Below are positions 33,225 to 41,299 of a stretch of DNA of 64,000 nucleotides, piece after piece. Made by a program: the position numbers and the translations under genes. The DNA lies in contig CAADSP010000025.1 of assembly GCA_900751755.1 (NCBI GenBank), forward strand, positions 19,109 through 83,108. The letters run 5' to 3'. A model generated the notes under the pieces. It saw nothing but the letters and a program-made list of their open reading frames with translations, was not told where the DNA came from and searched no databases. Source of the stretch: an uncultured Collinsella sp. Its GTDB lineage: Bacteria > Actinomycetota > Coriobacteriia > Coriobacteriales > Coriobacteriaceae. Position 1 is the stretch's first letter, and each line of letters opens with the position of its first letter.

Positions 33225-34577
33225 TTAGCTCTGAGCTCGCACGCGAGCGGCGCCGAGTTCGGTCAGATGGTATTTCTGGCCATGCTTGATGACCAAGCCG
33301 GCCCGCGCCAAGTCATTGAGCGTGCGTGACCAAGTGGGGGCCGAGTTTCCAAACGCCCTCGCCAGATCGGTTGCACCGCACGCTTGATTTTGCGCCAGAT
33401 AGCCCAGCGCGGCGTTGCCGCGATCGCTTACGAACACGTCCGGTTGTGGCTGCGCATGCTGATTTGCTGCATTAGGATACATCATTTGAGCTGCTGGTTG
33501 TTGAGAACTCTGCATCGGTGGCATTTGCTGTTGAAAACTTTGAGGCCACTGTTGGTAAGGCTGCGGAGGCATCTGCTGGGCCCAGGGGTTGTACTGCTGC
33601 TGCGGCATCTGCTGGTACGGCTGCTGATATCCTTGCTGGTACTGCTGCGGGAACTGCTGGCCGTACCCCAGTGGCCGCATCTGCTGATATGGATATCCTT
33701 GTTGGTACGGCTGATAGCCCATTTGCTGGCCACCCGGTGCGCCCGTCGCCTGCTGCATTGCTGCTGCATCCTGATCCGCCAGCGGCACGGCCTCTGGCAT
33801 GCTTGGCGGCATCGACATCGATGCCGCTTGGGGTTCTTGTGTAGGAGGCATTCCGGGCTGCTGCATCTGTCCCACGGTGGGCTGCATCTGCTGCGTTGCC
33901 ATGGGCTGCTGCGCAAAAGCTCCCGGCAGGGGATATGTGGGCTGCTCCGTCTCGGGCCGCACGGCAGCGCCGCGTCCGCCGGCACGCTCGATTTCCTGCA
34001 CGCGTTTAGGGTTCAGGCTTACCGTAACCACGGTGCCGTTGCCCATGTTGTCCTCGATGGATACGGCACCGCCGGCGTTTTCCAAATACTCCTGCACCAT
34101 GGGAAACCCTGCTCCGGTTCCACGGATATAGCGCTTCATCTTGCTGTTTGCGCTGGTAACGCCAAAGTCGAAAGCACGTTCCTTGTCGTCGATGCCGGGT
34201 CCTTGGTCAGCAAAGCGGATGGTGTCTCCGCCGTCCAGAATCGAGATGATGGGCTCGGCAAAGTGTGCGTGGATAAAGTTTTCGACAATCTCGCGGATGA
34301 CCATGAGCGAGATATGGCCACCTTGTTCTTTCATGCACTGGTAGACGGTGTTGGTCGTCTCTTCCAAATACGTGCGGACATCTTGCGGATCAATGACGAT
34401 CACCCGCGGTGTCGACAGCATGTCGTCATAGACGGCGATGCGCGCGGCGTACATGGCTTTTGGCGCCTGCGTGGTCGTCTGCTCGCCTTCCGCACGCTCT
34501 TCGCGCACGCCGGTGATGTGCTCGTTGTCGGGTGCCGGGTCTCCGGAATCGACCATGGTGTAAAAGTCGTCAGACAT
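33225..34577 (-). CDS. GHKL ATPase with Gln-rich linker and C-terminal winged helix
   Basis: No named family was recognised. Residues about 75-195 form a GHKL (anti-sigma/histidine-kinase type) ATP-binding domain: N-box EIVENFIHAH, G1 FADQGPGIDDKE and G2 RGTGAGFPMVQEYLE, ending GNGTVVTVSL. No phospho-acceptor His domain precedes it. Residues about 215-375 are dominated by Gln, Pro, Met and Tyr and look disordered. The C-terminus (about 380-450) looks like a winged helix (DLARAFGNSAPTWSRTLNDL, then GLVIKHGQKYHLTELG). The gene lies between rpmH and dnaA beside the origin, with a weak ribosome site. It could link ATP state to replication or transcription, but that is inference. Confidence 0.8.
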   Translation of the reverse strand: MSDDFYTMVDSGDPAPDNEHITGVREERAEGEQTTTQAPKAMYAARIAVYDDMLSTPRVIVIDPQDVRTYLEETTNTVYQCMKEQGGHISLMVIREIVENFIHAHFAEPIISILDGGDTIRFADQGPGIDDKERAFDFGVTSANSKMKRYIRGTGAGFPMVQEYLENAGGAVSIEDNMGNGTVVTVSLNPKRVQEIERAGGRGAAVRPETEQPTYPLPGAFAQQPMATQQMQPTVGQMQQPGMPPTQEPQAASMSMPPSMPEAVPLADQDAAAMQQATGAPGGQQMGYQPYQQGYPYQQMRPLGYGQQFPQQYQQGYQQPYQQMPQQQYNPWAQQMPPQPYQQWPQSFQQQMPPMQSSQQPAAQMMYPNAANQHAQPQPDVFVSDRGNAALGYLAQNQACGATDLARAFGNSAPTWSRTLNDLARAGLVIKHGQKYHLTELGAARVRAQS

Positions 34578-34820
34578 GCCGCTCGCAATCTTTCAAAAGG
34601 TTTCGAACAAATAGTAGCTCACCGTGCAACGTTTCTCATCTTTCGACAACCTTTCAAAACTTGTTGAAAACTTTGGAAAATGGGCGAAAAGTTCTCAACA
34701 TTGCCAACATGACCTGTTGAAAACTCGATGAAATATCGTGAAAGGTTGCCATGAGGCGCAAATTTCGGTTGTGCTTATGGGGGAACCGTGTGAACTGCGC
34801 AACCTTTTACCTTTGATTTC
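34578..34820. other. second DnaA-box-like cluster, possible second origin half
   Basis: This gene-free spacer carries TGTTGAAAA at 34662-34670 and 34715-34723 (complement of TTTTCAACA), TTCTCAACA at 34692-34700 and TTTCGAACA at 34601-34609. The same TTTTCAACA nonamer is in the dnaA-dnaN spacer. It also contains the promoters of the ATPase gene, which I could not place. Confidence 0.55.
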
Positions 34821-34850
34821 TTGACATTTGAACATTGATTTCCCTACAAT
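34821..34850 (+). promoter_or_regulatory. rpmH promoter
   Basis: TTGACA (34821-34826) and TACAAT (34845-34850) are separated by 18 bases and lie 72 bases before rpmH. This is the closest match to the housekeeping consensus in the window. Confidence 0.85.
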
Positions 34851-34922
34851 CTTCAAGCTCACGTGTCTATATCTGCGTCCGCGTCCCCGCGGACACTCGA
34901 AATGCAGCAGGAGGAACTTAAG

Positions 34923-35057
34923 ATGAAGCGTACGTATCAGCCTAATAAGCGTAAGCGTGCCAAGACCCATGGCTTCCGTGCCCGTATGGCCACTAAGGGT
35001 GGTCGTGCCGTGCTCGCCCGTCGTCGCGCCAAGGGCCGCAAGCGTCTCACTGTCTAG
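34923..35057 (+). CDS. rpmH: ribosomal protein bL34
   Basis: 44-residue basic large-subunit protein starting [18 protein letters not shown] and ending KRLTV. The ATG at 34923 follows GGAGGA at 8 bases. It heads the rpmH-rnpA-yidD-yidC-jag unit, behind a near-consensus promoter. Confidence 0.98.
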   Translation: MKRTYQPNKRKRAKTHGFRARMATKGGRAVLARRRAKGRKRLTV

Positions 35058-35077
35058 CAGCGATACACACATCTCGC

Positions 35078-35416
35078 ATGAAGACTATTAAGTCTCGGCA
35101 AGATTTCGAGCATGTGTTCAGTCAGGGGCGTCGTATCAATCACCCTCTGATTCGAATGACCATATGTGAATCGGTTGGCGAAGGCGACTCCGGAAGGGTC
35201 GCCTTCGTTGGTGCTAAGCGACTCGGTTGTGCCGTCGTGCGCAACCGATCTAAGCGTGTGATGCGCGAGGCCGCCCGCAGCTGCGGATTTCCCGTTGCGG
35301 GTTATGACATCATCTTGTTTGCAACTCCCAAGACGAGGGTTTCCTCGCCGCAGGAGATGGACAAGGCGTTGCGTTCGCTTATGAAGCGCGCCGGCGTTGC
35401 CGGGGAGGAGCGATGA
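35078..35416 (+). CDS. rnpA: ribonuclease P protein component
   Basis: Protein subunit of RNase P, which trims tRNA 5' ends with the RNase P RNA. The 112 residues have the signature [13 protein letters not shown] (about 56-68) and an N-terminal SRQDFEHVF. It lies 20 bases after rpmH, and its last codons overlap the yidD start by 4 bases. Confidence 0.96.
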   Translation: MKTIKSRQDFEHVFSQGRRINHPLIRMTICESVGEGDSGRVAFVGAKRLGCAVVRNRSKRVMREAARSCGFPVAGYDIILFATPKTRVSSPQEMDKALRSLMKRAGVAGEER

Positions 35417-35637
35417 GCAATCACGTTTTGCGACGTGTTGCCATCGCTCCTATTCGCATATATCAACAGGTTATTTCGCCCTTATTGCCTGACGCCTGCA
35501 TTTATTACCCAACGTGCTCGCAATACGCCGTCCAGGCGATTGAGAAGCACGGTGTTTTGAGAGGCTGCTGGCTTGCCGTGAGGCGCATCGCTCGCTGCAA
35601 TCCCCTGCACGTCGGCGGTTATGACCCTGTGCCCTAG
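35413..35637 (+). CDS. yidD: membrane protein insertion efficiency factor YidD
   Basis: Small membrane-peripheral protein of 74 residues that aids YidC-dependent insertion. It shows the family motifs [23 protein letters not shown] and [24 protein letters not shown], read in parts, with the conserved cysteines. It overlaps rnpA by 4 bases and lies 29 bases before yidC. Confidence 0.95.
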   Translation: MSNHVLRRVAIAPIRIYQQVISPLLPDACIYYPTCSQYAVQAIEKHGVLRGCWLAVRRIARCNPLHVGGYDPVP

Positions 35638-35666
35638 CGGGCACTCGCTATCGGAGGAAAACTTAC

Positions 35667-36437
35667 ATGTGGGATTGGATCGTTAACATCCTTTTCGAGC
35701 TGCTCAAGCTCATCCAGACCTTTGCGGTCGACTGGGGCCTGTCCATCATCATCCTGGTGGTCATCATCCGTCTGCTGCTGACGCCGCTCATGCTCAAGTC
35801 GACCAAGTCGACGGCTCGCATGCAGGTGCTGCAGCCCAAGATGCTCGAGATCCAGGAGCGCTATGCCGACGATCCTCAGCGTCAGGCCGAGGAGATGCAG
35901 AAGTTCTACAGCGAGAACAAGTTCAACCCGATGGCTGGTTGTTTGCCGCTGTTGATCCAGATGCCTGTCCTGTTCGCCCTGTTTACGTTGCTGCGCAACC
36001 TGCCGCAGTACTTTAACGACGGCACGTTCTCGTTCTTCAACATCCTGCCCGACCTGACCACCACGCCGAGCGCTTCCTTTGCCGATGGCTTTATGGTTGC
36101 GCTGCCTGCGCTGGTCTGCCTGATTCTGTTCGCCGTCCTGACCCTGATTCCGCAGCTCTATATGTCGCGCAACCAGACCGGTCAGCAGGCGCAGAGCATG
36201 CGCATGATGGCCGTTGTCATGACGGTCATGATGCTTTGGATGGGCTGGAGCCTTCCCGTTGGTGTTCTGCTGTACTACGACGTCTCGTCTGCTTGGCAGG
36301 TTATTCAGCAGATTTTTGTGACGCAGAAGGTCATCGACAAGGCGAAGGCCGATGAGGAGGAGCGTCTTAAGAACGCTCCGCTGCAGGTTGAGGTCACTCG
36401 TCGCGAGAAGAAGCCGCGCCCGCACAAGAAGAAGTAG
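35667..36437 (+). CDS. yidC: membrane protein insertase YidC (short, Gram-positive type)
   Basis: Inserts membrane proteins alone or with SecYEG. The 256 residues lack the large periplasmic domain of E. coli YidC and have no lipobox. The hydrophilic groove Arg is R35 in VVIIRLLLTPL. Five membrane helices are visible, with the cytoplasmic hairpin between the first two and a Lys-rich C-terminal tail (RREKKPRPHKKK). The ATG at 35667 follows GGAGGA. Confidence 0.95.
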   Translation: MWDWIVNILFELLKLIQTFAVDWGLSIIILVVIIRLLLTPLMLKSTKSTARMQVLQPKMLEIQERYADDPQRQAEEMQKFYSENKFNPMAGCLPLLIQMPVLFALFTLLRNLPQYFNDGTFSFFNILPDLTTTPSASFADGFMVALPALVCLILFAVLTLIPQLYMSRNQTGQQAQSMRMMAVVMTVMMLWMGWSLPVGVLLYYDVSSAWQVIQQIFVTQKVIDKAKADEEERLKNAPLQVEVTRREKKPRPHKKK

Positions 36438-36454
36438 TGGGATATCAATCTTAT

Positions 36455-36466
36455 TTAGGTACCTAA
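36455..36466. promoter_or_regulatory. 12-bp palindrome TTAGGTACCTAA
   Basis: Perfect palindrome 15 bases before jag. The same 12 bases recur at 39959-39970. Confidence 0.4.
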
Positions 36467-36481
36467 CTTTTGGAGTACGTT

Positions 36482-37051
36482 ATGTCTGAAGAGATCATCG
36501 AGGATATGCTTGAGGAGGTTGCCCCGCAGGTCGCGGGCGATTATCCCGAGATTGCACAGCGCTACAAGGCTGGTGAAGAGCTGACCGATGAGGAGCTCGA
36601 CACCATTGCCGATGTTGCGATTTCCATCCTGCGTTCCATCCTTTCGCACTTCGATGCCGCCAACTCTCCTATCGATGAGTATGAGGGCGACGAGGGTGAG
36701 CTGATTTTGGATGTAACGGCTCCCGACCTTGCTGTTCTCATTGGCCGTCATGGTCGCACCCTTGATGCCCTTCAGGTTATGTTCTCTTTGCTGGTGAGCC
36801 GCAAACTTGGCTTTAGGTATCCGGTTGTAGTGGACGTCGAGGGATACAAGAGCCGCCGTCAGGACAAGGTTGCCTCCATGGCTCAGTCTGCTGCCGAGCG
36901 TGCCATTCGCACTCATAAGAGTGTTTCGCTTCCGCCCATGAATGCCTACGAGCGTCGACTGGTTCACATTGCACTTCGTGGCAATGATGCCGTCGATACT
37001 CATTCTGAGGGTTCTGACCCTGATCGCCATGTGGTGATTGTTGCTCGATAA
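36482..37051 (+). CDS. jag: RNA-binding protein KhpB/Jag
   Basis: RNA-binding regulator of cell division and envelope genes. The 189 residues have an acidic N-terminal segment, a KH domain around LIGRHGRTLDALQVMFSLLV (about 88-107) and a C-terminal R3H domain with NAYERRLVHIAL. The ATG at 36482 lies 6 bases after TTTTGGAG; an upstream in-frame TTG overlaps that site. The Jag-specific N-terminal domain of some relatives is absent or much reduced. Confidence 0.93.
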   Translation: MSEEIIEDMLEEVAPQVAGDYPEIAQRYKAGEELTDEELDTIADVAISILRSILSHFDAANSPIDEYEGDEGELILDVTAPDLAVLIGRHGRTLDALQVMFSLLVSRKLGFRYPVVVDVEGYKSRRQDKVASMAQSAAERAIRTHKSVSLPPMNAYERRLVHIALRGNDAVDTHSEGSDPDRHVVIVAR

Positions 37052-37069
37052 TCTACTCGAGCTTATGCT

Positions 37070-37101
37070 AAGGGGACGTGGTTTCCACGTCCCCTTTTTT
37101 T
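37070..37101 (+). terminator. rho-independent terminator after jag
   Basis: Twelve-base perfect arms (37070-37081, 37085-37096) with a TTT loop and a T-run. It separates the rpmH-jag unit from rsmG. Confidence 0.93.
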
Positions 37102-37147
37102 GTCAAAAGTTCTCGATGCACTGATTTTTGTCAGAAAGGAGCTTTCG

Positions 37148-37885
37148 TTGTTAGTACTTACTGATCAGCAGGCTGACGAGATGTTGAGTCGTCTAACTTC
37201 CTATTGCAAAGAGTATTCCTTGAGCGTAACTGATGTTGAGCTGAGGAAATGTATTCAGCATTTGGATTTGGTTCTAGAAACAAATAAGACAACCAATCTC
37301 ACCCGTATTCTTAACGTAGAAGATGCTGCAGTACTTCATATCCTCGACTCACTTGTTTTGCTCCCCTATATCAACAAGGCTCCTGAGGGAGCTTTGCTCG
37401 ATATGGGAACAGGTGCGGGCTTCCCTGGTATTCCATTAACCATAACCACGCATCGTAAAGCTACTTATATTGACTCTGTTGGCAAGAAGGTTGATGCGGT
37501 TAATTCCTTTGTCCATGCTCTTGGATTGAAACATGCTCATGCGGTTCATGATCGTCTTGAAGAATATGCTCGAAGCCATAAGAAGCAGTTCTCTGTTGTA
37601 ACCGCCCGCGCACTGGCCCCTCTACCGATTCTTGTTGAGTATGCGGCTCCGTATCTGAAGGATGGAGGGCTATTTGTTATAACCAAGGGCAATCCTTCGG
37701 ATGAGGAGCTTGCTTCCGGCATGTCAGCAGCTAAGATTTGCGGCTTCACTTTGCTTCTGAATGACGCAATTGATTTGCCTGAAGGCTTGGGTCACAGGGA
37801 GTTCATTGTTCTTAAGAAGAGTCATCCAGCATCCGTCTCATTGCCTCGTGCAAATGGCGTGGCAAAGAAGAATCCGCTTGCCTAG
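37148..37885 (+). CDS. rsmG: 16S rRNA (guanine-527-N7) methyltransferase RsmG
   Basis: Methylates G527 of 16S rRNA. The 245 residues contain the SAM-binding motif LLDMGTGAGFPGIPL and the later VVTARALAPLPILVEY. The start is a TTG at 37148 after AAAGGAG; the open frame to 37100 begins inside the jag terminator. From here to parB the third codon positions are clearly more A/T-rich than elsewhere in the window. The gene runs into the parS array 2 bases past its stop. Confidence 0.93.
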   Translation: MLVLTDQQADEMLSRLTSYCKEYSLSVTDVELRKCIQHLDLVLETNKTTNLTRILNVEDAAVLHILDSLVLLPYINKAPEGALLDMGTGAGFPGIPLTITTHRKATYIDSVGKKVDAVNSFVHALGLKHAHAVHDRLEEYARSHKKQFSVVTARALAPLPILVEYAAPYLKDGGLFVITKGNPSDEELASGMSAAKICGFTLLLNDAIDLPEGLGHREFIVLKKSHPASVSLPRANGVAKKNPLA

Positions 37886-37886
37886 A

Positions 37887-37902
37887 TGTTTCACGTGAAA
37901 CA
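37887..37902. other. parS site 1
   Basis: TGTTTCACGTGAAACA, a perfect 16-bp match to the bacterial centromere consensus bound by ParB. Confidence 0.96.
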
Positions 37903-37925
37903 TAATGGATACTAACAACTTGCAG

Positions 37926-37941
37926 TGTTTCACGTGAAACA
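37926..37941. other. parS site 2
   Basis: Second perfect TGTTTCACGTGAAACA, exactly 39 bases after site 1. Confidence 0.96.
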
Positions 37942-37964
37942 TGGCGGTTGATATCGATTCGGAA

Positions 37965-37980
37965 TGTTTCACGTGAAACA
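37965..37980. other. parS site 3
   Basis: Third perfect TGTTTCACGTGAAACA, again exactly 39 bases on, 39 bases before the parA start. Confidence 0.96.
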
Positions 37981-38019
37981 TCCTCCGTTTGACAGCTTTA
38001 ATACACACCAGGAGGGACC

Positions 38020-38820
38020 GTGGGATTTCGCGACGTTAAGCGTTCTAAGAGCGCAAGAGACACGCGTATCATTGCAATCATCAATCAAAAAGGCGGCGTC
38101 GGTAAGTCAACGACGGCTGTAAACCTTGCAGCAGCACTGGGTGAGCAGGGTCGTAAGACACTGATTGTCGATTTTGATCCGCAGGGAAACAGCACCAGTG
38201 GATTCGGAATTGAAAAAGAAGACCTTGATCACTGCATCTATGATGCATTGTTGAATGATGTGCCGGCAGAATCACTTGTTCTTGATACAAATTGTAAAAA
38301 GGTATTCGTTATTCCGGCTACAATTCAACTTGCAGGCGCGGAAATTGAGCTCGTAAGCGCAATTGCTCGTGAAACCCGCCTCAAAGATTTGCTTGAGCCG
38401 ATTCGGGATGAGTTTGACTTTATTTTCATTGACTGTCCTCCTTCGCTCGGCCTGCTTACTATCAACGCTTTGACCGCAGCAGACAGCGTTTTGATTCCGA
38501 TCCAGTGCGAATATTACGCACTCGAGGGCGTTACGAAGCTGCTTGAGTCAATGAAGATGGTCAAATCACGGCTGAACAAGGGCTTAGACACCTATGGTGT
38601 GCTTATGACCATGTATGACTCGCGTACTTCACTATCGAATCAGGTTGTTGAGGAGGTTCAATCGTATTTTGGTGATAAGGCGTTTAAGACGCTAATCCCC
38701 CGTACGGTTAAAATCTCCGAAGCTCCGTCTTTTGGAGAACCGGTAATTACCTATGCACCTCAAAATAAGGGTGCAAAAGCATATATGAACCTTGCAAAAG
38801 AGGTGATCAAGCGTGCCTAG
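38020..38820 (+). CDS. parA: chromosome partitioning ATPase ParA/Soj
   Basis: Walker-type ATPase that binds DNA and moves ParB-parS complexes. The 266 residues have the deviant Walker A INQKGGVGKSTTAVNLA (about 21-37), FDPQGNSTSG and FIDCPPSLGLLTINAL. The start is a GTG at 38020 after AGGAGGG. It overlaps parB by 8 bases. parS sites lie directly upstream. Confidence 0.97.
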   Translation: MGFRDVKRSKSARDTRIIAIINQKGGVGKSTTAVNLAAALGEQGRKTLIVDFDPQGNSTSGFGIEKEDLDHCIYDALLNDVPAESLVLDTNCKKVFVIPATIQLAGAEIELVSAIARETRLKDLLEPIRDEFDFIFIDCPPSLGLLTINALTAADSVLIPIQCEYYALEGVTKLLESMKMVKSRLNKGLDTYGVLMTMYDSRTSLSNQVVEEVQSYFGDKAFKTLIPRTVKISEAPSFGEPVITYAPQNKGAKAYMNLAKEVIKRA

Positions 38821-39718
38821 TGTAAAGAAACGTGGCGGATTGGGACGTGGACTCAATGCTTTGGTCTCAGAGGCCGAGTATGAGACCGGCGGTTCGGCTA
38901 CATCGGCTGCAAATACCGCATCTGAAACAAAACTACCTATTGAGGATATCGTTCCCAACCCAAATCAGCCACGAATTCATTTTAACGAAACTGAACTTCG
39001 CGAGTTAAGCGAGTCAATCCAAGAACACGGCGTTTTGCAGCCGCTTTTGGTTCGCAAGCATGGAAACGGCTATGAGATCATTGCTGGTGAGCGTCGTTAC
39101 CAAGCTTCAAAGCTTGCTGGTCTTGAGGAACTGCCTGTCATCATTAAAGATGTTAACGATGAAGAGATGCTGGCTCTTGCTCTTATCGAAAACCTGCAAC
39201 GTTCTGATCTGAATCCCGTCGAAGAGGCTAAGGGCTATCGACAGCTCATCGATGCCAGCGGTATGACCCAGGAGGCATTGTCGAGGGCGGTAAGCAAGTC
39301 ACGCTCTGCAATTACAAACTCGCTGCGCCTTCTCGATCTCCCTGAAGTTGTTCAGCAGATGATTTTTGAGGGCAAACTTACTGCTGGTCATGCGCGTGCT
39401 ATTCTTGCAGTTCCCTATGAGGACGCTCGAATTCGACTTGCAGAGAAGGTTGTTGCAGAGGGCCTTTCCGTAAGAGCGACAGAAAATCTAGCTCCGTTGT
39501 TTTCTGCCGGAGAGACACCTAAGACGCCGAGGCCCGCAACGCCTCAGTCTTTTAAAAAGGCTGCCCGTGTGCTTCGTCAGGTATTTAATACCAACGTGCG
39601 TGTGAAGAGCTCGCGTGGAAAGAACAAGATTGAGATTGAGTTTAAAGACGAGGAAGAGCTCTCTCGTATTCTTGGCGAAATGATTCAGTTTGATCAAGGA
39701 GGCCAAGATGAGGAATAA
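38813..39718 (+). CDS. parB: chromosome partitioning protein ParB
   Basis: CTP-dependent clamp that loads at parS. The 301 residues start with the basic RGGLGRGLNAL, followed by the CTP-binding core with GERRYQASKLAG (about 91-102) and LIENLQRSDLNPVEEA, then the helix-turn-helix (MTQEALSRAVSKSRSAITNS) and a C-terminal dimer domain. The start is GTG at 38813, inside parA. The stop overlaps the next small gene. Confidence 0.97.
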   Translation: MPSVKKRGGLGRGLNALVSEAEYETGGSATSAANTASETKLPIEDIVPNPNQPRIHFNETELRELSESIQEHGVLQPLLVRKHGNGYEIIAGERRYQASKLAGLEELPVIIKDVNDEEMLALALIENLQRSDLNPVEEAKGYRQLIDASGMTQEALSRAVSKSRSAITNSLRLLDLPEVVQQMIFEGKLTAGHARAILAVPYEDARIRLAEKVVAEGLSVRATENLAPLFSAGETPKTPRPATPQSFKKAARVLRQVFNTNVRVKSSRGKNKIEIEFKDEEELSRILGEMIQFDQGGQDEE

Positions 39719-39962
39719 GATTTTAACTGCGATTGCATTGGCGACGACTGTCGCGGCTGGTGCCTTTGCTGGATATAAGATCGCGACAGACGATGAACTT
39801 CGAGGTCGTCTGCTTCGAGGTGCGCAAGATATCGTCGATACTTCCAAGAAGAAAATGGATGTTATGACAGGAGATGTTGCCATGCGTACTGCTCAGGTAA
39901 CGAAGAATCCCAAGATTAATCAAGGCTGGGTTAGCAACCAATGGGAGAATGTAGGCTATTAG
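39708..39962 (+). CDS. small membrane-anchored protein after parB
   Basis: 84 residues with an N-terminal hydrophobic helix (about 5-22) and a charged, helical remainder, resembling YtxH-type small proteins, but I do not assign a family. The ATG at 39708 lies 5 bases after AAGGAGG, inside the end of parB, so it is co-translated with the segregation genes. A terminator follows. TTAGGTACCTAA overlaps its stop codon. Confidence 0.75.
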   Translation: MRNKILTAIALATTVAAGAFAGYKIATDDELRGRLLRGAQDIVDTSKKKMDVMTGDVAMRTAQVTKNPKINQGWVSNQWENVGY

Positions 39963-39970
39963 GTACCTAA
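39959..39970. promoter_or_regulatory. 12-bp palindrome TTAGGTACCTAA, second copy
   Basis: Identical to 36455-36466; it includes the TAG stop of the preceding gene. Confidence 0.4.
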
Positions 39971-39990
39971 CAATTACTCAGCATATTTTG

Positions 39991-40031
39991 AAGGGTCCTT
40001 GTCTGATTCATGAGACAAGGACCCCTTATTT
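39991..40031 (+). terminator. terminator of the parA-parB unit
   Basis: Arms 39993-40004 and 40013-40024 pair perfectly over 12 bases, followed by CTTATTTTGG. It could also serve the convergent rlmN. Confidence 0.8.
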
Positions 40032-40127
40032 TGGCCGTAAAAAATGGGACCTGTAGCAACTGATTCAAAATTGAGGTCATTAAATGAAACGGCTCCGATT
40101 GCATATTCTGCAACCGTAGCCGTTTGA

Positions 40128-40143
40128 TGTTTCACATGAAACG
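40128..40143. other. degenerate parS near rlmN
   Basis: TGTTTCACATGAAACG differs from parS at two positions. It lies 18 bases past the rlmN stop. Confidence 0.45.
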
Positions 40144-40161
40144 TTTTGGGGCGCGACTCCC

Positions 40162-41214
40162 CTATGCGTTCTTCTGAACTTTGAAGCGCTGCTTCAGCTG
40201 TCCGCAAGCGGCGTCAATATCGTTACCACGGGAGTTGCGAATCGTGGTCTCGATGCCACGGGACTCAAGACGACGCTGAAGATCCTCAACCTTATGAATC
40301 GGCGACGGCTTGAGCGGGCTGCCCTCGATGTCGTTAAGCTGAATCAGGTTAACGTGGCACAGCGTTCCCTCGCAGAAGTCGCAGAGCGCCTGCATCTCGG
40401 GATTCGTATCGTTGACGCCTTCGATCATGGCATACTCATAGGTCGGGCGGCGGCCAGTCTTCTCGGTGTAAAGCTGAAGCGCCTCGTGAAGTCGAAGCAG
40501 CGTGTACTTCTTAACGCCGGGCATGAGCTTATTGCGCGTCGACTGGATGGCGGAATGCAGGGAAACGGCAAGCGTGAACTGCTCGGGGATGTCGGCAAAT
40601 TTGCGAATACCTGGAATAACGCCGCTGGTAGAGACGGTGAGGTGGCGAGCGCCAATACCGATGCCATCGGGGTCGTTGAGGATTCGCAGCGCCTTGAGAA
40701 CCTCATCGTAGTTGGCAAACGGCTCGCCCTGACCCATGAAGACAACGCTCGTGGCACGCTCGCCAAAGTCGTTGGATACATGAAGTACCTGGTCGACGAT
40801 CTCTTGAGCGGTCAGAGAACGCTTGAGGCCGTTGAGACCGGTAGCGCAAAAGGCGCAGCCCATGCCACAGCCTGCCTGGGTGGAAACGCAGACGGAAAGC
40901 TTGTTGCGACGGGGCATACCGACAGTCTCGACGGAAATGCCGTCGTGGTACTCGAGCAGGTACTTGCGAGAGCCATCTTTGGAAACCTGCTTGGTGAGTT
41001 CAGTCGGCGTGTCAAAGGCAAAAGCCTCTTTAAGCTGCTCGCGGAAAGCCTTGGGAAGGTTGGTCATATCGTCAAACGAACAAACGTTCTTCTCAAAGAC
41101 CCATTCGATGAGCTGCTTCGCGCGGAAGGCGGGCTGGCCAAGTTCGGCCACGAGCTCGCGAATATCGTTTTGGCTCAAGTCGCGAATGTCCTGAGATTTA
41201 GTCCTGGGATTCAT
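40162..41214 (-). CDS. rlmN: 23S rRNA/tRNA adenine-C2 methyltransferase RlmN
   Basis: Radical-SAM enzyme that methylates C2 of A2503 in 23S rRNA and A37 in some tRNAs. The 350 residues have the cluster-binding CGMGCAFC (Cys116, Cys120, Cys123), the GQGEP motif and the second conserved cysteine near the C-terminus (Cys337 in AACGQL). The GNDIDAACGQL ending marks RlmN rather than Cfr. The ATG at 41214 follows AAAGG. Convergent with the parB unit. Confidence 0.96.
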   Translation of the reverse strand: MNPRTKSQDIRDLSQNDIRELVAELGQPAFRAKQLIEWVFEKNVCSFDDMTNLPKAFREQLKEAFAFDTPTELTKQVSKDGSRKYLLEYHDGISVETVGMPRRNKLSVCVSTQAGCGMGCAFCATGLNGLKRSLTAQEIVDQVLHVSNDFGERATSVVFMGQGEPFANYDEVLKALRILNDPDGIGIGARHLTVSTSGVIPGIRKFADIPEQFTLAVSLHSAIQSTRNKLMPGVKKYTLLRLHEALQLYTEKTGRRPTYEYAMIEGVNDTNPEMQALCDFCEGTLCHVNLIQLNDIEGSPLKPSPIHKVEDLQRRLESRGIETTIRNSRGNDIDAACGQLKQRFKVQKNA

Positions 41215-41299
41215 GGAAGCCTTTCGATTTTGGGGAAACGTAGAGGGTATCGCTACAATATGGTATCAGCTGCAGAAATTATAGAGGAGGAGTCTGCCC

